From: an uncultured Gammaproteobacteria bacterium
GTDB taxonomy: Bacteria; Pseudomonadota; Gammaproteobacteria; Coxiellales; Coxiellaceae
Assembly (NCBI GenBank): GCA_902581285.1
Contig: CACHNP010000002.1
Location: 26,913-90,912 of the forward strand
Direction: 5' to 3'
Length of the DNA: 64,000 bases
The notes beneath the pieces are model-generated. The model did not search any database. It worked only from the letters and a program-made list of their open reading frames with translations, and was not told the DNA's origin. The translations under genes and the position numbers were made by a program. Shown here piece by piece: positions 58,166 through 64,000 of the stretch (position 1 is the stretch's first letter; each line of letters starts with the position of its first letter).

Positions 58166-58274
58166 AATATAGTTCATAAATTTGGTTTGTCAAATTTATT
58201 TTTGAAATAATTTCGTGTGATTCAGATCATTGTTATTTTTAATTTAGAGTAGGCAGAAGTTGAGGTAAAAAAAA
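58166..58274 (-). promoter_or_regulatory. promoter cassette 4 (small RNA A, left copy)
   Basis: Conserved block 58188-58274 ending in TTGACA, a 16-base spacer and TATATT. The palindrome GTGATTCAGATCAT is at 58217-58230, again centred about 64.5 bases from the expected start. Confidence 0.7.
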
Positions 58275-58298
58275 AGCGGCCTGAATGGTAAGGACCGC
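58267..58298 (-). terminator. rho-independent terminator of small RNA B, right copy
   Basis: Same hairpin as at 57796-57827, with nine T. Confidence 0.8.
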
Positions 58299-58402
58299 CA
58301 TCGTGAGAACTTATGCTGAAGTTTTTACTATTGTGGTTGACTTGCGTCTTAAGTCCTGCCCATGTGGCCAAGTTTTAGTGTGCTTCATCGCAAATTTCTC
58401 TG
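58267..58402 (-). ncRNA. putative small RNA B, right copy
   Basis: Duplicate of the left B unit 471 bases away, with the same terminator. Its -10 is TGTATT instead of TATATT, which should weaken it. Confidence 0.5.
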
Positions 58403-58480
58403 TTCTCGAATACAGTAAAAAAAATGGTTTTGTCAATTTTGTTTAATCATTTGATGGGTTTTTTTATGTGATATTTTTTG

Positions 58481-58630
58481 CGCTAAAGAAGTTAACTCGA
58501 CTAGGCATGCCAGTGTACACCTTAACCTAGTCGAGTTACCATCGGGAGACCCTGGGTTGAGTTCATTACCGATCAGTGCCTTTCTCGAGGTAAGCCCTAG
58601 TGATCGTGCAACTGTCTCAAGTGCCTCTTG
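58481..58630 (-). ncRNA. putative small RNA A, right copy
   Basis: Duplicate of the left A unit with TTGACA (58664-58659)-N16-TATATT (58642-58637). It lacks the palindrome and conserved upstream block, since the sequence beyond the -35 is unrelated. If the block is an activator site, this copy would escape control. Confidence 0.45.
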
Positions 58631-58688
58631 TCTTGTAATATAGTTCATAAATTTGGTTTGTCAAATTTATTTTCTGTTTTTTTTACTC

Positions 58689-59537
58689 TTAACTCATTGA
58701 AAATTGCATTTTTTGATTTTTTGGCTGTTTTTGTAGCCTTTGGTACGCAGTTTCTTCACTGTTTTGTTTAAATGCCTTTTCGTTTCGGCTCGACAGTCTA
58801 TGATTCACGTACATAATGGTTGCTATAACCATACCACACTGCCAGCCTTGAAACACACCGATATCAACCATCGGATTGTTGAATAGATGAAGGCTGAATG
58901 TCTCATTTTTTAGCGACTCAAATTGATGATTTATACCTTGATTAATCGCATCACTGTGTATGCTGTTATTATTTAAAAACTGACAGGCTAAATTTTCATT
59001 TGCTTTACAGGTGAAATCACTGATTAGTAGTTCTAGCAAGCAAAGTAAGTTTGCAGTGGCTGTGATGGCAAGTGCTAGTCCAGTTCCCGCTATTGCACGT
59101 TTCGCAAATAATCCTGTTTTATTTTGTTTTCTTGCTGCGCAAAAGACAAATGCGATTTGATACAGTAGAAGCGACAATAATGGTGGGATTGGTGTAGATA
59201 GAATTTTGTTCTCTTCGTTAATAATAAGTTCTCTTATCTGGTTGTTCCATGCGTGAAGTGTGGAGCAGTTCGAGTACCCCCCGCAATTTAAAGAGTAATG
59301 AAGTGTTGTTGTGTTGTTTGATCTTGTGATTTTTGTCATTACACTTGGTTGCACCCAATGAGTGTCGTGAAATAAGTAGTGTACTGCTTGTGTTCGAAAA
59401 TGTCGGTCATACGCGAATTGATAGCTCGCTGTCACGGCGATACTGCCGACAATAATAATGGCTCTTACTGCTGAATCACCGTATTTTTTTAATTGGTGGC
59501 TTGAATTGATGGGGTAATTTTGTTTTTGTTTACGCAT
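58689..59537 (-). CDS. membrane protein of unknown function (282 residues)
   Basis: About four hydrophobic segments: AVRAIIIVGSIAVTASYQF (about 24-42), IPPLLSLLLYQIAFVFCAA (about 117-135), a longer one near 148-172, and one near 230-247. The stretch between the first two (about 45-115), with Cys in LNCGGYSNCST, may face the periplasm. The tail is charged. Not recognised. It is the nearest gene upstream of the small-RNA array on the same strand. Confidence 0.72.
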   Translation of the reverse strand: MRKQKQNYPINSSHQLKKYGDSAVRAIIIVGSIAVTASYQFAYDRHFRTQAVHYLFHDTHWVQPSVMTKITRSNNTTTLHYSLNCGGYSNCSTLHAWNNQIRELIINEENKILSTPIPPLLSLLLYQIAFVFCAARKQNKTGLFAKRAIAGTGLALAITATANLLCLLELLISDFTCKANENLACQFLNNNSIHSDAINQGINHQFESLKNETFSLHLFNNPMVDIGVFQGWQCGMVIATIMYVNHRLSSRNEKAFKQNSEETAYQRLQKQPKNQKMQFSMS

Positions 59538-59784
59538 GACGGTATCGCTGTTATTCTTATTTCATTGTATGTGGATTCTATCATTTACGCTTTTGCGCTA
59601 ACAGTCTAAAATAACAGGTTATGTCGCTATCGTTCTACTTGCGGTTAATCTGATGTAACTTATTGATAAATTGACCTCTTAGCAACTTAAATTAAAATTA
59701 ATTTATTTTTAAATTGAATTTTTAATACTGATTTAATACTAGTCCTGTATCATCAGCCTAAATGTGAATTACCAGGAAAAAAAC
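59538..59784. other. intergenic region between divergent genes
   Basis: About 250 very AT-rich bases with no gene. A/T runs near 59690-59750 may hold the promoter of the kinase-like gene, but I cannot define one. Confidence 0.35.
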
Positions 59785-61221
59785 ATGTTTTTAGACCCAA
59801 AAAAAGAATCTGATTTTTGTGATTTAGGTGACTCTGGTTTTAGTGTTCACGTAGTAAAACGAGTTCACCTTATATCAACTTCGGAAAAAGCAGCACCACA
59901 GGCGAGTCCTTCTTTACCAAAGACCGCAGCTGGAAAACCAGCTTACTACCTGAAGTTTGAACATAATTTTAAAGGCGACGATAATGCAACAAAAAAAAAT
60001 CTGCGTATTTTAAACGAATTATTTTGTTCAGCAATCGCGGCTCAAGTCGTCAAAGATGTCAATCGGTCTCGTTTGAGACGGGGGGATTATGCTGTGAAGC
60101 TGCTCATTCCACAAATGGGTTTGGTGCTCAGTGAAGATGGTAATACACTCATCGGTCTTTATTCTAGCGAAGTGAGTGACTTCTCGCCATTTGTCAATTT
60201 GGGGCGATCTGATGAGAATGCTTCTCGATTTATTCAACTGGGTATTGGTATCAATCATGCCTTGGGTTACGTGCTACAAGACCCTGATCGTAATGCAAAT
60301 AACGGTGGCTTTCGTAAATCCTCGATTTCTACAACCAAAACAAGCAAATATGATTTCGACAATCTCGTCGGAATCGATTTTGGTTTGGCTTTTTATCCTT
60401 TACTTAGGATGCGGGATGCGCTAGAGCCAGGAGAAGAAGGAAAGATTCTCACTGATGATACTCTTCAATGTGATAAAAAAGGTGATACTAAGGGTCTCGA
60501 ACTTGATCTCATTCGTAGTGCATACTCACTCGACTTAGACTGTCTGGTTAAAAATAAAGATAATAAACTTGATTCTATTGGTTTGTTTAAAGAGTGCGGC
60601 TGGGGGTTTTATTTAGCTTTACCCACAATTCTGGCTGATACCTGGTTGAAGGTAATTCAAGCGGATGGTGAATTGAAATCACGCTTGTACTCCGATCTTT
60701 ATTCGGTTTTCGTGGTATTTCCACGTGCCGTAGAAACTGTTAAAACTCTAATTAAAGTATATTTTAAGAAATGTGGATTAACTAACATTGATTTAGAATC
60801 ATCCGACCAGTGCATTAAGTCTACTCTCGATTTGATTTATGAGCACGCTGATGATCGTGTTAAACAAGTACAGCAGATGATTGCTAATTTTGCAGTGGCT
60901 GATGCTAAGTCCGTATCAGTGGGTAAAGATAAATCGCCACGAGGGGTTGATGAACTTCCTGAGGATTCTGAGTTGGTTGGTATTCATAATAGTACTACTG
61001 GATCTATGGAAGAAGACGAGCGTGCAAATACTGCGAGACAGCGTGAATTGAGTAGGTCCCCAATTACGCTTAGGACAAGAACAAAGTGCATGGCGAAAAG
61101 TTTGCATGCAATGTTGCTGGAACAAAGAAAAGACGATGGAATGAGCCCTGGTTCTGGAGCGGCGTCGAGCAAAAAAATTAGTGCAGCAAGAAATCCGGGG
61201 AGCACTATGAAATTTTGGTGA
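59785..61221 (+). CDS. kinase-like protein with DxxxxN and IDFG motifs
   Basis: 478 residues from the ATG at 59785 (AGGA upstream); a GTG at 59764 is possible. The pattern resembles the PI3/4-kinase and HipA-like kinase fold: a candidate ATP-binding Lys in AYYLKFEHN (about residue 57), a Glu-containing helix RILNELFCSAIAAQVV (about 75-90), a catalytic-loop-like QDPDRNANNGG (about 165-175) and a metal motif VGIDFGLAF (about 195-203). The last 100 residues are disordered and rich in Ser, Arg and Glu. No signal peptide. No close family is recognised. A translocated lipid or protein kinase is a reasonable but untested idea. Confidence 0.65.
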   Translation: MFLDPKKESDFCDLGDSGFSVHVVKRVHLISTSEKAAPQASPSLPKTAAGKPAYYLKFEHNFKGDDNATKKNLRILNELFCSAIAAQVVKDVNRSRLRRGDYAVKLLIPQMGLVLSEDGNTLIGLYSSEVSDFSPFVNLGRSDENASRFIQLGIGINHALGYVLQDPDRNANNGGFRKSSISTTKTSKYDFDNLVGIDFGLAFYPLLRMRDALEPGEEGKILTDDTLQCDKKGDTKGLELDLIRSAYSLDLDCLVKNKDNKLDSIGLFKECGWGFYLALPTILADTWLKVIQADGELKSRLYSDLYSVFVVFPRAVETVKTLIKVYFKKCGLTNIDLESSDQCIKSTLDLIYEHADDRVKQVQQMIANFAVADAKSVSVGKDKSPRGVDELPEDSELVGIHNSTTGSMEEDERANTARQRELSRSPITLRTRTKCMAKSLHAMLLEQRKDDGMSPGSGAASSKKISAARNPGSTMKFW

Positions 61222-61292
61222 GCAGTTAGTCCATTAGTTCCTCAAGCAAGCGACGATCATCGTGTGACAGAAGGCACTAAGGCTCAGCCTCT

Positions 61293-61766
61293 CTACTGAT
61301 CTTCAAGCAGGCTGCGCAACATCCATGCGTTTTTTTCGTGTACGTTCATACGCTCAGTGAGTAAATCCGCTGTTGGTGCGTCTTTTGCGTCTTCAGCAAT
61401 AGGCATGGCATGTCGAGCTGTTCTAACCACTTGTTCTTGAGCTGATATCAGTTGCGCTATCATTTCTCTGGCATTGGGGTGTCCCGTTTCTTCTTCGATG
61501 GCTGTAAGCTCTTTAAATTGAGCAAAACTGCCGGGTGCGTATTCACCTAAAGCGCGAATTCTTTCCGCTATTTCATCTATGGCGGTACTGAGTTCCGTGT
61601 ATTGTTTTTCAAATAATGTATGCAGCTCAGCAAAGTGTGGTCCCGTTACGTTCCAGTGGAAGTTATGTGTTTTTAAGTAAAGCATGTAGCTATCTGCTAG
61701 TAACTTGCTTAATTGCTTAGCTATCGTGGATCGTTGCTCGTCTGTGAGTCCAATTCTAATTTCCAT
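61293..61766 (-). CDS. dps: Dps-family ferritin-like protein
   Basis: DNA-protecting, iron-storing dodecamer subunit, 157 residues from the ATG at 61766 with AAGGAG upstream. The ferroxidase-site pattern is present: KTHNFHWNVTGPHFAELHTLFEKQY with His and Asp, then IDEIAERIRALG. It protects against peroxide by oxidising Fe(II). It stands alone and is divergent from dedA. Confidence 0.95.
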   Translation of the reverse strand: MEIRIGLTDEQRSTIAKQLSKLLADSYMLYLKTHNFHWNVTGPHFAELHTLFEKQYTELSTAIDEIAERIRALGEYAPGSFAQFKELTAIEEETGHPNAREMIAQLISAQEQVVRTARHAMPIAEDAKDAPTADLLTERMNVHEKNAWMLRSLLEDQ

Positions 61767-61899
61767 GTTGCTCCTTGCTGCCATATTAATAGAGTTTTAT
61801 TATAAATCAATTTTAAAAAAAAGGTCACTTTTTTTTGCTTTTTTCTCACATTGACGATATTCTATTTTTACCTCAATAATTAACGATAAAGTATTAGTT

Positions 61900-62508
61900 A
61901 TGATTTTTGATGCCGATAAATTAGCAGATGTAGTTGCTAATTTTTCTTATGTGGGTTGCTCGTTGATGGTCTTTTTTGAGACTGGCTTTTTTTTTGGTAT
62001 TATCTTACCCGGTGACACCATGTTGGCTTTGCTGGGGTTAATGGCTTCCAAGGGGAAGATTGATTTGTGGTTAATCATGCTGCTGTTGTGGTTATCTGCC
62101 ATCTTGGGCTCCATGGCTGGGTATTGGCAGGGAGATAAGTTAGTTCACTGGTTTGAGAAACGACCCGATGGATTTTTCTTCACTCATGCCCGGATGAAAA
62201 AAGCAAAAGATTTTTTTGAAAAATATGGCACCATTTCAATTTTAGTGGCTAAATTTGTGCCCATTGTGAGAACCTTCGTGGCATATGTCGCTGGTATGGC
62301 TGAGATGCCTGTTAAACGGTTTATTGTACTGAATATGATTGGCTCTGCAATTTGGGTTGTTCCATTTTGTGGTGGGGGCTATCTTATTGGTCGATTTTTC
62401 CCAGAGTTATTCGACTTGATTCTTCATTGGGCTATTCTTTTCTTTTTTGTGTTAATACTCTCTGTCATCATTGCATACGTGAAAATGAAGAGAAACAAAC
62501 GAGCTTGA
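61900..62508 (+). CDS. DedA-family membrane protein
   Basis: 202 residues with several membrane helices and the DedA/SNARE-associated motif: FETGFFFGIILPGDTML, KFVPIVRTFVAYVAGMAEM and GGGYLIGRFFP. Proteins of this family are linked to lipid (undecaprenyl phosphate or phospholipid) translocation and membrane homeostasis. Which of the paralogues this is cannot be told. Confidence 0.92.
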   Translation: MIFDADKLADVVANFSYVGCSLMVFFETGFFFGIILPGDTMLALLGLMASKGKIDLWLIMLLLWLSAILGSMAGYWQGDKLVHWFEKRPDGFFFTHARMKKAKDFFEKYGTISILVAKFVPIVRTFVAYVAGMAEMPVKRFIVLNMIGSAIWVVPFCGGGYLIGRFFPELFDLILHWAILFFFVLILSVIIAYVKMKRNKRA

Positions 62509-62585
62509 TATCTTATATCCTTTTGTTTTTAACGTGTTTATGTTAATTTTAAAGATCCATTGTTAAAACAATAAAGGAGAGATAA

Positions 62586-63773
62586 GTGTCATTCATTATG
62601 CAAGGTAAAAGGCGCTTTCTTATTCCCGTTTCTATTTTGGTTTTAGCAGTCTTATTTGCGTTTGTTCTAACAAAATGCTCAAGCAATAAGGTCGATTCTC
62701 AAATTGAGCAGACTGCGGTTTTAGTCAAAACATTGTCTACTAAAAAAGGCAACTTTTCGCCAACCTTAATCGTCTATGCTCAAGCGGTATCATCACGACG
62801 TATTCCATTGTCAGCAAAAGTCTCAGCCGACGTACAACAAGTGTATGCTACTGACGGTCAACAAGTGAAAGCAGGGCAGCTTTTATTGACCTTGGATGAT
62901 GATGATGCTGTTGCTGCTTTTGATCGAGCTAAAAAAACCAAAGAGGCAGATCAGACAATATTGCAAAATCAGCAGAAGATACTCACTAATAAAGAAGCGG
63001 ATTTTACGCGAAAACAAAGATTACACAATGATAAACGCATTAGTGATAAAATGTTCGAAGACAGTCAATCTGCATTACACCAGCAGCAAGTTAGCGTGGA
63101 TCAGCAAAAAGCAAAATTGAGTCAAGCAACTGAATCATTCACGTTAGCAGAAAAAGCGTTAAGTGACCATAAAATTGTAGCGCCCGTGGACTCTGTGGTT
63201 ACGCATGTGTATGTTGCAAGTCACGAACCCATTACGATTGGTCAAAAGCTAATTCAAATATTACCGGTTGATGAGATTGAAGTTCGTGGTTTAGTACCAG
63301 CGCCTTATCTTGATGTGTTGCAGCAAACCATTAATACCGGAGGGAAAATAAAAGCAACGTCGATGTACGCTTCCCGCTCTCTGTTATTTCATCTGAACCA
63401 CATTGCTGCCAGAGTCAATTCAGGGCAAATTGGCCGAGAGGCAATATTCAAAGCGGATAACGTCAATAGCGCCGTTGTCGATGGCCAGCATTTCACGTTA
63501 AGACTTATTCTTCCCGCGCAATCTGGTGTTTATAAACTGCCTTTGTCTGCTCTGTATTACAATAATGTGGTCTATAAAGTCGTCGATTCCCGTTTGCAGG
63601 CTGTGTCAGTCAACGTGATTGGGCGTATCTATGGCCAAAGCTCGACTAGCATACTGGTTCAACCAAATGCAGAGTTACCCCCGTGTTCACCGATTGTGGT
63701 TTCCTCTCTATCCGATCCGATAAATGGGCAATTAGTGAGGCAAAATAATAGCAAGGATGCTCAATGTCAGTAA
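62586..63773 (+). CDS. RND efflux periplasmic adaptor (second system)
   Basis: 395 residues. An N-terminal membrane segment with a Cys (LTKCSSN) could be a lipobox, although LTKC is a poor match. The lipoyl half (SADVQQVYATDGQQVKAGQLLL), a long coiled-coil hairpin (about 105-190) and the second lipoyl half (KIVAPVDSVVTHVYV) follow. GTG start with AAGGAG 6 bases upstream. It overlaps the next gene by 10 bases. Confidence 0.9.
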   Translation: MSFIMQGKRRFLIPVSILVLAVLFAFVLTKCSSNKVDSQIEQTAVLVKTLSTKKGNFSPTLIVYAQAVSSRRIPLSAKVSADVQQVYATDGQQVKAGQLLLTLDDDDAVAAFDRAKKTKEADQTILQNQQKILTNKEADFTRKQRLHNDKRISDKMFEDSQSALHQQQVSVDQQKAKLSQATESFTLAEKALSDHKIVAPVDSVVTHVYVASHEPITIGQKLIQILPVDEIEVRGLVPAPYLDVLQQTINTGGKIKATSMYASRSLLFHLNHIAARVNSGQIGREAIFKADNVNSAVVDGQHFTLRLILPAQSGVYKLPLSALYYNNVVYKVVDSRLQAVSVNVIGRIYGQSSTSILVQPNAELPPCSPIVVSSLSDPINGQLVRQNNSKDAQCQ

Positions 63774-64000
63774 CACCCAAGGAAAATTGGTTGATTGCTT
63801 TTTTTGCTCGACATCGTGTTGCCGCTACTTTACTGATGGTGTTGGCTTTTTTGTTTGGTGCTTACTCAATCGTTAAGTTGAATGTTCGTTTTCTTCCTCC
63901 GTTAAATTTAAATACGGTATCAGTTTCAGTGGCTTGGCCGGGCAGCAGTCCTCAAGATGTTGATGATGCGATTACCACGCCTGTTGAGCGTAATTTGAAA
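63764..64000 (+). CDS. RND efflux transporter, N-terminal part
   Basis: The first 79 residues are in the window: a first membrane helix (VAATLLMVLAFLFGAYSIVKL) and the conserved VSVAWPGSSPQDVDDAITTPVERNL. The ATG at 63764 overlaps the adaptor stop. It is cut by the window edge. Confidence 0.93.
   Translation, partial: MSVTPKENWLIAFFARHRVAATLLMVLAFLFGAYSIVKLNVRFLPPLNLNTVSVSVAWPGSSPQDVDDAITTPVERNLK

Larger units (their letters stand above)
57717..58658. repeat. 471-bp tandem duplication within the small-RNA array
   Basis: 57717-58187 and 58188-58658 are nearly identical; I see only about four substitutions, for example CAT/CGT beside the palindrome and ATATAG/ATACAG in a -10. Each copy holds one promoter cassette, one A unit and one B unit. 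The final short copy of TTGACA and its flank at 58659-58672 marks the junction. Confidence 0.92.

Noticed and set aside
57962..58177. 71-codon frame on the minus strand, repeated at 58433-58648
   Set aside because: Its ATG overlaps the spacer and -10 of the promoter, so it lies upstream of the expected start. It has no ribosome site, and the strong hairpin lies within it. The conservation is due to the tandem duplication.
55899..58672. CRISPR array
   Set aside because: Repeats are about 85 bp, AT-rich and irregularly spaced, with promoter elements and terminators between them; no cas genes are present.

Overview
The window comes from an AT-rich gammaproteobacterium. The gene orders thrS-infC-rpmI-rplT-pheS-pheT-ihfA-merR-tRNA-Pro and rpmF-plsX-fabHDG-acpP-fabF-mltG-tmk-holB-tatD, and a divergent rne/rluC pair, are typical of that class. 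Two tandem ankyrin-repeat genes, a kinase-like protein, other large proteins of unknown function and a eukaryote-type glutamine synthetase suggest a host-associated (Legionella- or Coxiella-like) lifestyle. That placement is inferred from gene content, not from a tree.

Layout. 1-8.2 kb: tRNA-Val, the translation cluster, tRNA-Pro and a Trm112-like gene. 8.2-10.3 kb: a KdsB homologue that has lost its active-site motifs, an atypical SDR and an HD-domain hydrolase. 10.4-16.5 kb: an accessory block on the minus strand with a 1130-residue unknown protein and two paralogous ankyrin proteins. 16.7-30.2 kb: rne, rluC and the fatty-acid cluster with two acyl carrier protein genes. 30.3-35.9 kb: type II glutamine synthetase, GNAT, recJ, ychJ and two unknowns. 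36-42 kb: an RND pump and an ABC-F ATPase with the decayed tail of a second copy. 42.4-48 kb: an unknown membrane protein, tRNA-Asn, an aminotransferase and uvrB. 48.3-55.8 kb: two divergent operons that together look like a gamma-glutamylation route for an amino-alcohol, probably ethanolamine. 55.9-58.7 kb: an array of apparent small-RNA genes around an orphan iron-binding protein gene. 58.7-64 kb: a membrane protein, a kinase-like protein, dps, dedA and the start of a second RND pump.

The most unusual part is 55.9-58.7 kb. A promoter cassette of about 85 bp occurs four times on the minus strand. Each copy has a TGAT-N4-ATCA palindrome at the same distance from a TTGACA-N16-(-10) promoter. 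One copy drives the iron-binding protein gene. The others precede short transcript units that lack credible reading frames, several of which end in strong hairpin-plus-T-run terminators. A 471-bp piece of the array is almost perfectly duplicated in tandem.

Six genes in the first 24.5 kb (thrS, rpmI, an SDR, plsX, fabH, fabG) are each broken by one extra base in an A or T run. Removing that base restores family-typical length every time. Sequencing error is the simplest explanation, so I annotate these genes across the shift. Nothing of this kind was seen from 25 to 64 kb.
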